A stretch of DNA of 64,000 nucleotides. It comes from JAFGBI01 sp964480725 (GTDB taxonomy: Bacteria; Myxococcota_A; Polyangia; Polyangiales; Polyangiaceae). The notes beneath the pieces were generated by a model that saw only the letters and a program-made list of their open reading frames with translations, ran no database searches and had not been told where the DNA came from. The stretch covers positions 30,497-94,496 of the forward strand of contig CAYZQO010000015.1 in the NCBI GenBank assembly GCA_964480725.1, in the 5' to 3' direction. This document shows positions 33,008 to 42,155 of this stretch, one piece after another; the first letter of the stretch is position 1, and each line of letters opens with the position of its first letter. Made by a program: the position numbers and the translations under genes.

Positions 33008-34639
33008 ATGAAGCAAGCCCTGATGCTCGTTTCTGTGTTCGTCGCGCTCGCGACCGGTTGTGGGAAGGACTCGAGTCCCGGTGGGGGCAACGAGGAGCCG
33101 GTCACGGGCGGAGCGGGCACGACCGGCGGTGCGGACATGGGACCCGGCAGCGCGGACGCGACGGGCGGGGGGCCGGCGCCGGGCGGGGACGAAGCGGGCG
33201 GGAACGGCAGTGGCGGCGCCGCGACCGGCGGGGCGGCGACCGGTGAGGGCGGCGCCGGCACGGGCGGCGCTGCGCCGAGCGGCGGCGCGGCAGGCGGCCT
33301 CGCCGGGGGCGGCGCGGGGGGCGACGATCTCGAGCCGATCCCTACGGGGACGCCGGCCGACAATGAGGTCCGCTTCAACGAAACCGTCCGGCTGCAGACC
33401 GTCGATGGCGTGGGCGCCGACGTCTATAACTTCCCCTTCGCGGGCGACCAGGGCTGGGACTGGGCGAGCGTCGCCTTCACCCACGTCGAGCTCGACGTGG
33501 CCTACGTGCGCACGGCGCCGTGGTTCACCTTCTGGGAGCCGGAGAACGACGACGCGGACCCCGACCAGGTGACCTGGGACGCGTTCGGGACCGTGGATGC
33601 CATCCCGGCCTGGCACGATCTGCCCTACGCGACGTACCTGACCGAGCAGGGGATCGAGGTCATGCCCGGCATCTGGGGCGTGGCAGACTGGATGATCGAG
33701 GGGGACCCGCCCCAGATCCCGCCGGAGAACTACCCGGAGCTCGGTGAGTCGATCGCCACCTACGTCCGCTGGCTCACGGACAACGGTGTCCCGGTCCCCG
33801 TGGCGGAGGTGCAGAACGAGCCGACCATCGATGCGTCGATCCAGTACGCCTCCCCCGAGGCGCTGCGCGACGCGGCCCTCGCGCTGCTCGATCAGCTCGA
33901 CGCGCAGGGGCTCGAGGAGGTCCTGCTCCACGGTCCGAACGTGCACATGCCGGAGCCCACGGCAGAGTGGGCTCGCCCCTGGCTCGAGAACGAGCGACTG
34001 CGCGCGCGCACCGCGGCCATCAGCTACCACACCTGGTGGCAGGACGACTTCGAGATCTACGACGGGATCCGCGCGCTCGGCGAGGAGTACGGGTTGCCGA
34101 TCTGGGCCACCGAGGTCGGCTACTGCGCGCTCGCGGACGGCTGCTTCGACGGGGAAAACTACCTCTTGCCGGAGACCTGGGGCACCGCGTGGGACTACGC
34201 TGTGAGCCACTACCGCGCGTTCGCGTGGAGCCACGCGAGCCGCAGCTACCATTGGACCCTGGTGGGACACGACGCCGCCGTCGGTCCCACGGGCGAGCGG
34301 TATCCGTCCTACTTCGTGCTCCGCCACTTCACCAACCGCATCCCGCCGGGTGCGCGCATGCTCGAGGTCGCCGCCGGCGACGCAGAGCTCCTCCCGCTCG
34401 CGTTCCTGCACCCGAACGGCGACGTCGCCATCCTGCTCATCAACCAGGGGGACGCCGAAAAGCCGGTCGACCTCGTCTCGGTGGCGGGTCGCGGCTACGC
34501 GCCCGGGGACGCCTGGGCGACGACCGAGGTGGAGCACGACGGGACCGCCGCGGTGGACGGACCCGCGGGCGAGCCGCCCCGGATTGGGCTCACCCTCGCC
34601 CCCCGGAGCCTGGTGAGCGTCCTGCTCACCGCGGACTAG
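33008..34639 (+). CDS. GH30-like glycoside hydrolase, TGG-linker lipoprotein
   Basis: A 543-residue surface enzyme: signal peptide with lipobox ALATGC (Cys about 18), TGG/GGA linker to about residue 105, then a (beta/alpha)8 hydrolase domain. Glu271 in VAEVQNEPT is the acid/base and Glu369 in PIWATEVGYC the nucleophile of clan GH-A, and the C-terminal beta domain (LAFLHPNGDVAILLINQGD) is typical of GH30 (xylanase, glucuronoxylanase or beta-1,6-glucanase). The exact substrate is not readable; the neighbouring GH8 exo-oligoxylanase suggests xylan. ATG 33008 is preceded by GGAGGAG. Confidence 0.82.
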   Translation: MKQALMLVSVFVALATGCGKDSSPGGGNEEPVTGGAGTTGGADMGPGSADATGGGPAPGGDEAGGNGSGGAATGGAATGEGGAGTGGAAPSGGAAGGLAGGGAGGDDLEPIPTGTPADNEVRFNETVRLQTVDGVGADVYNFPFAGDQGWDWASVAFTHVELDVAYVRTAPWFTFWEPENDDADPDQVTWDAFGTVDAIPAWHDLPYATYLTEQGIEVMPGIWGVADWMIEGDPPQIPPENYPELGESIATYVRWLTDNGVPVPVAEVQNEPTIDASIQYASPEALRDAALALLDQLDAQGLEEVLLHGPNVHMPEPTAEWARPWLENERLRARTAAISYHTWWQDDFEIYDGIRALGEEYGLPIWATEVGYCALADGCFDGENYLLPETWGTAWDYAVSHYRAFAWSHASRSYHWTLVGHDAAVGPTGERYPSYFVLRHFTNRIPPGARMLEVAAGDAELLPLAFLHPNGDVAILLINQGDAEKPVDLVSVAGRGYAPGDAWATTEVEHDGTAAVDGPAGEPPRIGLTLAPRSLVSVLLTAD

Positions 34640-34645
34640 CGCGCG

Positions 34646-34669
34646 CCGGGTGGGGGCGCCTTTACCCGG
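34646..34669 (+). terminator. possible terminator after the GH30-like gene
   Basis: CCGGGT (34646-34651) and ACCCGG (34664-34669) form a 6-bp stem with a 12-base loop, 6 bp after the stop codon of the GH30-like gene. Confidence 0.35.
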
Positions 34670-34696
34670 GGCGGGCGGTTGCTTAGCCTCGAGCGG

Positions 34697-35962
34697 ATGC
34701 TGGAGCGATTCGTTCCGCCGCCTCCGACGCGCTCGCTCGCGGAGCTCACCGTCGGCATGCCCGGGCGGTGGCGCGCGCTAGCGGAGGTCGCGTGGCTGCT
34801 CGCCGCGCTGCTCGGCGTCGGCTGGCTCGAGGCGCTCCTCGGCCGGCTGTCGCTCGACGCGGGCTCCCACGCGGTCGTCGTTTATGGCGCGGTGGCAGCG
34901 CTGGTCGTCGCCGCCTACGCCCTGGTGCGGCCGTTCCGCCTCGCGCGGGGCGGGCGGCCCTGGGTCGGCGTGGTGCTCGGGCTCACACTGGCCCCCATCG
35001 CGGCGACGACGGCGCTCGGGCCGATGCTGCGCGCGAGCGGGCCCCCGCCCCGGATCGGCGTGGAGCTCGCGGACGGGCGCGCCGCCGACGGGCGCATCGG
35101 TGCGGTGGTGGGGCGCGTCCAGCCGGGCAGCCCCGCCGAGGGGCGGCTCGCGAGCGGGGACCTGGTGCTGTCGGTGAACGGCGAGCCGCTCGCGGTGGAC
35201 GGCCCGGCCAGTGACCTCGTCGACCGGGCTCGGAGCGCGGTGCGCCTCCCGGCTGGTGACGCGCGCTTCACGGTCCTCCGGGGCGGCGTCGAGCGCACGG
35301 TGGTGCTGCCGCTGCAGACGCCGGCGGACGCGGCGGGGCTCCGGGGTGCCCTCTGGGCCACGCTGATCCGCGACGTCGCGCTGCTCCTGCTGCTCGCCGC
35401 GCTGGTCCTCGCCGATGGTCAAGGGCTCGAGCATCTCGGGCTCGCACCGGTCCACCTGGGCGTGGAGCTTCGCGCCGCGGTGCCTGCACTGGCCGGGCTC
35501 ATGGTGGCGCACTTCGTGCTGAGCCTCCTGGTCACCCTGGCGGCGCTCGCGGTGGGTGGCGACGTGCTCGACGCCGAGATCGGCGCGCGGACCGAGCTGG
35601 TGGGCTCGCTCGTCGAGCGGTTCGCGCTCACGCTGCCGCTGATCGTGGTCGCGAGCGCGACGGAGGAGATCGTGTTCCGCGGGTTCATGCTCCCGCGGCT
35701 GCGCGTCGTGGTGGGGAGCTGGGGACTGGCGCTGCTGCTTGGCGCGATCGGCTTCGGGCTCGGTCACGTCTACGAGGGCGCGCTCGCCACGGTGCAGACC
35801 GCGGGGGTGGGCCTCGGGCTCGGCGTCATCTACCTCTGGCGGCGGCGCCTCTGGGCCTGCGTCGCGGTTCACGTGGGCTTCAATGCGCTCGCGCTCTTGC
35901 TCGCCCTGCTGGCGCTGGGGCTCGGGCTGTTCGATCAGGCCGAGGAGCTGCTCCGCCGCTGA
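34697..35962 (+). CDS. PDZ-containing CPBP-family intramembrane protease
   Basis: A 421-residue membrane protein. After two N-terminal hydrophobic segments there is a periplasmic PDZ-like domain (about residues 110-205: VVGRVQPGSPAEGRLASGDLVLSVNGEPL), then four to six helices carrying the CPBP/Abi glutamic-protease motifs: EEIVFRGF (EExxxR), FGLGHVYEG and VAVHVGFNA. This family includes prenyl-CAAX processing and bacteriocin self-immunity proteins. The PDZ-CPBP combination is uncommon. ATG 34697 is chosen over TTG 34679. Function inferred only at family level. Confidence 0.88.
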   Translation: MLERFVPPPPTRSLAELTVGMPGRWRALAEVAWLLAALLGVGWLEALLGRLSLDAGSHAVVVYGAVAALVVAAYALVRPFRLARGGRPWVGVVLGLTLAPIAATTALGPMLRASGPPPRIGVELADGRAADGRIGAVVGRVQPGSPAEGRLASGDLVLSVNGEPLAVDGPASDLVDRARSAVRLPAGDARFTVLRGGVERTVVLPLQTPADAAGLRGALWATLIRDVALLLLLAALVLADGQGLEHLGLAPVHLGVELRAAVPALAGLMVAHFVLSLLVTLAALAVGGDVLDAEIGARTELVGSLVERFALTLPLIVVASATEEIVFRGFMLPRLRVVVGSWGLALLLGAIGFGLGHVYEGALATVQTAGVGLGLGVIYLWRRRLWACVAVHVGFNALALLLALLALGLGLFDQAEELLRR

Positions 35963-36159
35963 AAGCTCCGGGGAGTCGCGCGGGGGACCAGCTTCTGACG
36001 AATCACGACGACGCGGAGGCGGCTCCGTTCCGCTGACGGCTCTCAGCCGGGGGGGGCCGAGCGGGACGCGGGCGCCCGCAATCGCGAGGACGCGGGCGTC
36101 GAGTTCCGGTAGACCGCGGTCGGGGGTGCCCCGTCTCCGTGGGGCCCCGTCGAGGCGCC

Positions 36160-37569
36160 ATGGAGCACCGGATCGCCATCCACACCGTCGTCCCCTGCCT
36201 GGTCGCCTGCGCCGTGGCCTGCACCACCCGCACGCCGACGCCGTCGGCGCCCGCCCCGGTGGGTTCGGCGGCGACCGTCGCGCCGTCCGCGGTCGCGGCT
36301 GCACCCGCGGCGTCCGCGTCCGGCGCCGTCGCAGCCGGGCAGTACCGCAACCGCTTCGTCGAGCTGGGCAAGCCCCCGGCGGAGGTCGCCGCCAAGCTCG
36401 GCGCCGCCTACCAGCAGCTCTTCCACGGCGATCCCGCCAGCGAGGCCGTGATGTTCGCCGCCGGGAAGAACGAGCGCGGTCCGCTCGCCTACGTCAAGGA
36501 CATCGGGCACGACGACGTCCGCTCCGAGGGGATGTCCTACGGGATGATCATCACGGTCGAGCTCGACCGGCGGCAGGACTTCGACGCCCTGTGGAACTGG
36601 GCCAAGACCTACATGCACCGCGGTGAGCCCGCCCACCCGGCGCACCGCTACTTCTCCTGGCAGCTCCGCCCGGACGGCACGCCGATGGACGAGATGCCGG
36701 CCCCCGACGCCGAGGAGTACTTCGTCACCGCGCTCTTCTTCGCCTCCCACCGCTGGGGCGACGGCGCGGGGATCTATCAGTACGGGCGCGAGGCCCGGGA
36801 GTTGCTCGACGCCATGAAGAACCGCGCCGCCGTCACCGGTGCGGTGAACCGTACCCGGCAGACGACGGGCCTTTCGCTCTTCAATCCCGAGCACAAGATG
36901 GTTCGCTTCACGCCCGACAGCAGCAATTTCGCCAAGAACGGGGACCACACCGATCCGTCGTACCACCTGCCCGCCTTCTACGAGCTCTGGGCGCTCTGGG
37001 GGCCCGAGCCGGATCGCGCCTTCTGGGTGGACGCCGCGCGCGCGAGCCGCGACTTCTTCGTGAAGGCCGCGCACCCGAAGACGGGGCTCTGCCCCGACTT
37101 CGCCAACTTCGACGGCACCCCCAAGGCCGCCTCCTGGGACGAGCACACGGCGGACTTCCGCTGGGACGCGTGGCGCACGGCGATGAACTGGGCGGTCGAC
37201 TCGGTCTGGTGGGCCAGGGATCCCCGCGAGGTCGAGCTCAGCGATCGGCTGCTCGGCTTCTTCGACGCGCTCGGGCCGGACTACCCGAGCACCTTCACGC
37301 TCGACGGTCAGCCCACGGGCAAGGACCCGTCGGTGGGGCTGGCCGCGACCAACGCCGTCGCCGCGCTCGTGGCCACGCACCCCAGCGCGCCTCGGTTCAT
37401 CGAGCGGCTGTACGAGGCAAAGCTTCCTGTCGGACAGTGGCGCTACTACGACGGCCTGCTCTACCTGATGGCGATGCTGCACGTGAGCGGGAACTTCCGC
37501 GTCTACCTGCCCCCGGTCGCGACGGCCGCCGCGTCGGCGACCCCCGGCGCCGTCCCCGCGCCGAAGTAG
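36160..37569 (+). CDS. GH8 reducing-end xylose-releasing exo-oligoxylanase-like lipoprotein
   Basis: A 469-residue enzyme that likely trims xylose from the reducing end of xylo-oligosaccharides. The signal peptide ends at a lipobox-like CAVAC (about residue 20), followed by a Pro/Ala/Ser stretch. The GH8 (alpha/alpha)6 barrel has the general acid Glu123 in DVRSEGMSYGM, the motif DALWNWAKTYM, DAEEYFVTALFFASHRWG and HTADFRWDAWR, features of the Rex-type GH8 subgroup. It lies next to a GH30-like gene; together they would process xylan. ATG 36160 has GAGG 5 bases upstream. Confidence 0.92.
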   Translation: MEHRIAIHTVVPCLVACAVACTTRTPTPSAPAPVGSAATVAPSAVAAAPAASASGAVAAGQYRNRFVELGKPPAEVAAKLGAAYQQLFHGDPASEAVMFAAGKNERGPLAYVKDIGHDDVRSEGMSYGMIITVELDRRQDFDALWNWAKTYMHRGEPAHPAHRYFSWQLRPDGTPMDEMPAPDAEEYFVTALFFASHRWGDGAGIYQYGREARELLDAMKNRAAVTGAVNRTRQTTGLSLFNPEHKMVRFTPDSSNFAKNGDHTDPSYHLPAFYELWALWGPEPDRAFWVDAARASRDFFVKAAHPKTGLCPDFANFDGTPKAASWDEHTADFRWDAWRTAMNWAVDSVWWARDPREVELSDRLLGFFDALGPDYPSTFTLDGQPTGKDPSVGLAATNAVAALVATHPSAPRFIERLYEAKLPVGQWRYYDGLLYLMAMLHVSGNFRVYLPPVATAAASATPGAVPAPK

Positions 37570-37590
37570 CCGGCGTCCGGGGGGCGCCGG
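37570..37590. terminator. hairpin terminator between convergent GH8 and histidine kinase genes
   Basis: CCGGCG (37570-37575) pairs with CGCCGG (37585-37590) immediately after the GH8 stop codon, with a 9-base loop. It lies in the 81-bp gap between convergent genes. Confidence 0.5.
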
Positions 37591-37650
37591 TTCGGGGCTA
37601 CGAGGGCAACACGGCTACCGTCCCGGGTCACGGCGTGGTGAGGGTCGGGG

Positions 37651-39678
37651 TCACGGGGCGGTGGGCGTGGCGCGGGGTGTCTGCAGGGCCCGCTGCAGCG
37701 CGGCCGTCAGGGTGGCGAGGCGGTGCGGCTTCTCGAGAAAACCCGTGACGCCAGGCTCTCGCAGCAGGTCCGCGACGTCCTGCGGGTGGAACCCGCTGGT
37801 GAACACGACCCGCACCCCGGGGTCGACGTCCCGTAGGCGAGTGAGCGTCTCCGTTCCCGACTGCTCCGGCATCGTGAGGTCGAGGAGCACGACGTCCACG
37901 GCGGAGTGCTCGCGCGCGAAGCACGCCGCCCCGGTTGCACCGTTCGGGCAGACCAGCACCCGGCACCCGAGCTCCTCCAGCAGCCGGGTGCTGCCGGCGC
38001 GCACCGCGGGCTCGTCGTCGATGAGCAGCACGGTCGCCCCTGCGAATGTCGAGGCGGTCGCGGGCGGCGGACGGCTGGGGCGGCGGAGCGGCTCGCGCGG
38101 CAGCGGGAGCAGGAGGCTGAAGGTCGTGCCGACACCACGCTCGGAGGTCACCTCGAGCCAGCCCCGGTGTGCGCGGGCGATCCCCATGCACGCCGCGAGC
38201 CCGAGGCCACGGCCCTGCGCCTTGGTCGAGTAGAACGGCTCGAAGATCCGTGGCAGATCCTCGGGGGCGATCCCGTGGCCCGTGTCGGACACGGTGAGGA
38301 CCACGTACTCACCAGGGATGCTACCGCTGGGCGCGCCCCGCGCAGCGAGCGTGGCGACATCGAGCGGGAGCCGGGCGGAGGCGAGGCGCAGTCGGCCCCG
38401 CTGGCCGCGCATCGCCTCCAGGGCGTTGAGCACCAGGTTGGTCACCAGCTGGCGGAGCTGGATCTGGTCGGCGAACAGGAGCGGCAGCTCGGGATCGAGG
38501 TTCCGCTCGAGCCGCGCCTTCGCCTCGATCGTCGAGTGCAGCAGGTGGAGCGACTCCTCCACCTCCCGGTTGAGGTCGAGGGGCTCCGGCGAGGCCGCGC
38601 GCCGGCCCGCGTAGGCCAGCATCCGCTGGCTCAGCTGGCCCGCCTCGAGGGCGAACTCGCTGAGCTCGCGCAGGATCTCGCGCACGACCGGCGGGGTGTC
38701 CGGCGGCAGTTTCAGCAGGGCCAGCTCCGCGTTGCCGACCACGCCGCCGAGCAGGTTGTTGAAGTCGTGAGCCACACCGCCCGCGAGGACCGCGAGGCTC
38801 TGCAGGGCCTGGCCGCGCTCGAGCTCGATCTCGATCCGGCGGCGCTGCTGCTCGAGCTCCACGCGATCGGTGACGTCGCGCAGGACGCGCAGGGTCCGCG
38901 CCCCCGTGTCGTCGTCGGACGACCAGCGCGTCTCGGTGACGAGCAGCGTGCGCCGGCCGGGGGGAGCCAGCGTTACCTCGTAGCACCGGCGACCCGATCG
39001 GCTCGAGGGCCCCTGCTCGAGGAGGCGCTCGCGCGTCTCCGGATCCCACCACCGCTCGAAGGGCTGGCCCAGGAACTGCTCGAGCGGGACGCCCATGACT
39101 CGGGCGACCTCCTGGTTGGCAAACACGCACCGTTCGGTGGCGTCGAAGAGGGCGACCCCCTCGCCGAGCGTCTCCACCAGCGCCTGGTGCAGGTGCGCGG
39201 AGCGGCCGAGCGCGAGCTCGGTCGCGCGGCGCGCCGCGACCTCCGCCTCCAGCTTCCGGTTGGTCTCTCGGCGCACGGCGAGCAGGCGGACCAGCATCGC
39301 GACGCCCATCCCGAGGCCGACGGAGGCCGCGGTGGAGAGCACCGCGGAGGGCAGGATCTCGTCTGGCGGGATCCGGACGATGGCCGCGAACTGGGAGTTC
39401 GCGAGGTCGACCAGGACCACCGAGGCGACGACACCCCCGGGCCCGAGCAGGAAACCGCCCACCACGGCGGGGACGACGCTGAGCGAGAAGGCGGGGCGCC
39501 CGAACAGATCGTGGAGGGGAAGGAACGCGGCCACGTAAAGCGCGACGCTCGCGAGCAGCCCCGCGCCTCGGCTGAACCACGCCCGCCGCCGGGCCCCGCG
39601 GGCCTCGGCGTCAGTGGCCTCGGCATGGGGGGCAGTGGCGACGGGAACCGGTGTCACGGATATGCTCGGTGCGCTCAT
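37651..39678 (-). CDS. hybrid sensor histidine kinase/response regulator
   Basis: A 675-residue membrane sensor: four or five N-terminal hydrophobic segments (about residues 30-130, MASE1-like), a PAS domain (LVETLGEGVALFDATERCVFANQ), HisKA with phospho-acceptor His304 in VAHDFNNLLGG, a catalytic domain (LVLNALEAM, VSDTGHGIAPEDLPRIFEPFYSTK, GRGLGLAACMG) and a C-terminal receiver domain with Asp600 in VVLLDLTMPE. No DNA-binding output is present, so a phosphorelay or partner regulator is expected. ATG 39678 starts just before the membrane region; a longer reading adds low-complexity sequence. It is an orphan, divergent from the guaA-like gene. Confidence 0.93.
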   Translation of the reverse strand: MSAPSISVTPVPVATAPHAEATDAEARGARRRAWFSRGAGLLASVALYVAAFLPLHDLFGRPAFSLSVVPAVVGGFLLGPGGVVASVVLVDLANSQFAAIVRIPPDEILPSAVLSTAASVGLGMGVAMLVRLLAVRRETNRKLEAEVAARRATELALGRSAHLHQALVETLGEGVALFDATERCVFANQEVARVMGVPLEQFLGQPFERWWDPETRERLLEQGPSSRSGRRCYEVTLAPPGRRTLLVTETRWSSDDDTGARTLRVLRDVTDRVELEQQRRRIEIELERGQALQSLAVLAGGVAHDFNNLLGGVVGNAELALLKLPPDTPPVVREILRELSEFALEAGQLSQRMLAYAGRRAASPEPLDLNREVEESLHLLHSTIEAKARLERNLDPELPLLFADQIQLRQLVTNLVLNALEAMRGQRGRLRLASARLPLDVATLAARGAPSGSIPGEYVVLTVSDTGHGIAPEDLPRIFEPFYSTKAQGRGLGLAACMGIARAHRGWLEVTSERGVGTTFSLLLPLPREPLRRPSRPPPATASTFAGATVLLIDDEPAVRAGSTRLLEELGCRVLVCPNGATGAACFAREHSAVDVVLLDLTMPEQSGTETLTRLRDVDPGVRVVFTSGFHPQDVADLLREPGVTGFLEKPHRLATLTAALQRALQTPRATPTAP

Positions 39679-39949
39679 CACGTCGCGATGTCGTGCGGCC
39701 CCGCCTCGGGACCGTGACAGGTAGCCCCACTTCGGGGCGCTGTCGACCCGCGTGATAGCAGCGCCGTCCGGCTTCGGCACGGCACACGCTCGGGGAAGCG
39801 CGGCGTCGCCTGGGGAGCGTCGTCGGGTCGGCCCGAGGGGCGGTGGCGGAGCGGCCTGGCGGCGGGCTCGCCGTGCGGCTAGGAAGGCCGGGGCCGGGCC
39901 GCGCCTAGGCGCCGGCGATCGCCCTCGGACTAGAGCATCAGGAGGCAAC

Positions 39950-40915
39950 ATGACCGCCAGCGAGATCAAAGCATCGGAGCTCGACGCGCAGCAGTTCATC
40001 GACGAGGAGGTCGCCCGCATCGCCGCGGCCGTGGGCGACGGGACGGCGGTCAACGCCCTCTCCGGCGGCGTCGACTCCTGCGTGGTCACGCTCCTCGGGC
40101 ACCGGGCCCTCGGCAGCCGGCTCAAGACCTACCTGGTCGAGAACGGGCTAATGCGGCAGGGGGAGCCCGAACAAGTGGTCGAGCTCTTTGCGAACCTCGG
40201 CGTCAAGGTGGAGCTCATCGACGCCCGTGACGAGTTCTTTCAGGCCCTCGAGGGCATTACCGATCCGGAGGCGAAGCGCGAGGCGATCACCCAGACCTTC
40301 TACCAACGGGTCTTCGCGCGCCTGGTGCGCGAGAGCGGTGCCAAGCACCTGCTCCAGGGCACGATCCTGACGGACATCGACGAGACGGTCGCCGGGATCA
40401 AGCGCCAGCACAACGTCTTCGAGCAGCTCGGCATCGATCCCCAGGAGGCGTTTGGCTACAAGATCATCGAGCCGGTGGTGAGGCTCCGCAAGGATGGGGT
40501 TCGGCTGGTCGCCCGCGCGCTCTCCCTGCCGCGGTCCATCTATGCCCGCCCGCCGTTCCCGGGGCCGGCCCTGGCCGCGCGCGTGATCGGCGCCGTCACG
40601 CGGGACAAGATCGAGCTCGTGCGCAAGGCCACGGCCATCACCGAGGAGGTGCTGGCGTCGGTGGATGCGTTCCAGAACATGACCATCCTGCACGAGGACC
40701 GCGTGACCGGGATCAAGGACGGTCGGCGCGAGTTCGGTTTGCAGCTGGAGGTGCGCTGCTGGGACAGCGTGGACGCGCGCACGGCCGAGCCCACGCCGCT
40801 GCCCTGGGCGACGCTCAAGACCCTGGCAGAGCGGCTGCTCAACGGTGTCCCGGGGGTGGTCAGCGTGACCTACCACATCGCCTCCAAGCCCCCCTCCACG
40901 ATGGAGGTCGTCTAG
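39950..40915 (+). CDS. guaA: GMP synthase ATP-pyrophosphatase subunit (no glutaminase domain)
   Basis: A 321-residue PP-loop enzyme with SGGVDSCVVT (about residue 38), the dimerisation/XMP-binding segments ILTDIDETVAGIKRQHNV, VVRLRKDGVR and the C-terminal GMP-synthase domain ending KPPSTMEVV. It corresponds to the C-terminal two-thirds of GuaA; the 200-residue glutamine amidotransferase half is absent, as in archaeal GuaAb. It might use ammonia, work with an unlinked GATase, or be a paralogue for another adenylation-amination reaction. AGGAGG is present 4 bases before ATG 39950. The gene converges on the methyltransferase genes. Confidence 0.9.
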   Translation: MTASEIKASELDAQQFIDEEVARIAAAVGDGTAVNALSGGVDSCVVTLLGHRALGSRLKTYLVENGLMRQGEPEQVVELFANLGVKVELIDARDEFFQALEGITDPEAKREAITQTFYQRVFARLVRESGAKHLLQGTILTDIDETVAGIKRQHNVFEQLGIDPQEAFGYKIIEPVVRLRKDGVRLVARALSLPRSIYARPPFPGPALAARVIGAVTRDKIELVRKATAITEEVLASVDAFQNMTILHEDRVTGIKDGRREFGLQLEVRCWDSVDARTAEPTPLPWATLKTLAERLLNGVPGVVSVTYHIASKPPSTMEVV

Positions 40916-40997
40916 CCGCGCCCCTGGGGGTGCGGGCCGAACCGCCGCGGACGCCGGCCCGACCGCCCGTCGGCGCCGCTGGGGTTGCCGGCGCGTG

Positions 40998-42155
40998 TCA
41001 GCCTCGGGCCCGCAGGCCTCGGACGAACGCCGGCGCGTCGAGCTCGCCGCGCATCAAGCGCTGGTAGGCGGTGCGCGGCGCCGTGCGGTAGGCGAGCGCG
41101 GTGCCGTCCTCGCCCGCGGCGAGCGGGGGGAGATCGTCGAGCGCGTCGCCGACCGTGACGGGGGCGCAGCCGTCCGCGCCGGGAGCGCAGGGACCGGAGG
41201 GGAGCGGCGCGGGCACCAGGCCGCGGCAGCCGACGACGATGACCCGACGCCGTCGCTGCGGGACGCCGTAGTCGTCGGCGGACACACGCAGCACGCGGAG
41301 CTCCTTCGCTACCCCGCCGAGCGCCGCCGCGACCTCGGTGAAGACGGCGCCGCGCTCCATGTCGAGCAGGCCGGGGACGTTCTCGAATAGGAAGGCGTCG
41401 GGCGCGATCGCCGCGACCAGGGCGCAGTAGTCGTGGAACAGACCGTTGCGGGCGTCCGCGCGCGAGCGGCGGTTGCCGGCCGTGGAGAAGCCTTGGCACG
41501 GCGGTCCGCCGACCACGACCACCGGCCGTCGACGGGGCCCGCGTGTGGCCTCACCGACGATCGCGGTGCGGACGCCGGGATCGCGCGCGTCGCCGAGCAC
41601 GACGCGCGGGCAGAGGTTGTTCGCGTAGGTGGCGAGCGCGTGCGCATCGAGGTCGGAGGCGACCAGCGTGCGCCACCCGGCCCAGTGGAACCCGAGCGAC
41701 AGCCCCCCGGCGCCGGCGAAGAGGTCCACCAAGAGGCCCGGTCGGCCGAAGGCGCGCGCCAGCGCGAAGGCGAGCAGCGGGGGAACCGCGTTGCCGATCT
41801 GCCGCGCGACGGACGAGCATGGTCCGGTGAAGACGAACCCGTCCGGAAAGCTCTGGAGCCGCGCCGCCTCGCGGTACGACAGGGTGCGGTCTTGCGCCGG
41901 ATCGAAGTGCAGGTGCCGACCGTTGCCGGGCCGGGTGAAGTAGGTCGAGATGGTGCGCGCGGGCTCGCTGGCGCTGAGCCGGCCGTAGTAGCTCGAGCGG
42001 CTGCCCTCGCCTCGGGCCGCGCTCTGCCGGATCTGCCGGAGGCGCCGCGAGGGGAACGACTCGGGGACCTGCCGCCAGTTGCCGCCCGGCGGCACCGCGC
42101 GCGCCAGCTCCAGGTCGAGCGCGCTCATGGCGGCGGCCCGGTGGTTCGCGATCAT
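40998..42155 (-). CDS. circularly permuted C5-cytosine DNA methyltransferase
   Basis: A 385-residue m5C methyltransferase with motif order rotated. Motifs IX and X come first (RTISTYFTRPG and SVARQIGNAVPPLLA, about residues 65-135), then motif I (LVDLFAGAGGLSLGF), catalytic motif IV (GGPPCQGFSTAG), motif VI (LFENVPG) and motif VIII (QRRRRVIVVG). After motif VIII only about 75 residues remain, too short for a usual target-recognition domain. Permutation of this type is known in a few type II enzymes such as M.BssHII. It overlaps the m6A methyltransferase gene by 4 bp and should act with it on one target. No nuclease is adjacent. Confidence 0.9.
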   Translation of the reverse strand: MIANHRAAAMSALDLELARAVPPGGNWRQVPESFPSRRLRQIRQSAARGEGSRSSYYGRLSASEPARTISTYFTRPGNGRHLHFDPAQDRTLSYREAARLQSFPDGFVFTGPCSSVARQIGNAVPPLLAFALARAFGRPGLLVDLFAGAGGLSLGFHWAGWRTLVASDLDAHALATYANNLCPRVVLGDARDPGVRTAIVGEATRGPRRRPVVVVGGPPCQGFSTAGNRRSRADARNGLFHDYCALVAAIAPDAFLFENVPGLLDMERGAVFTEVAAALGGVAKELRVLRVSADDYGVPQRRRRVIVVGCRGLVPAPLPSGPCAPGADGCAPVTVGDALDDLPPLAAGEDGTALAYRTAPRTAYQRLMRGELDAPAFVRGLRARG

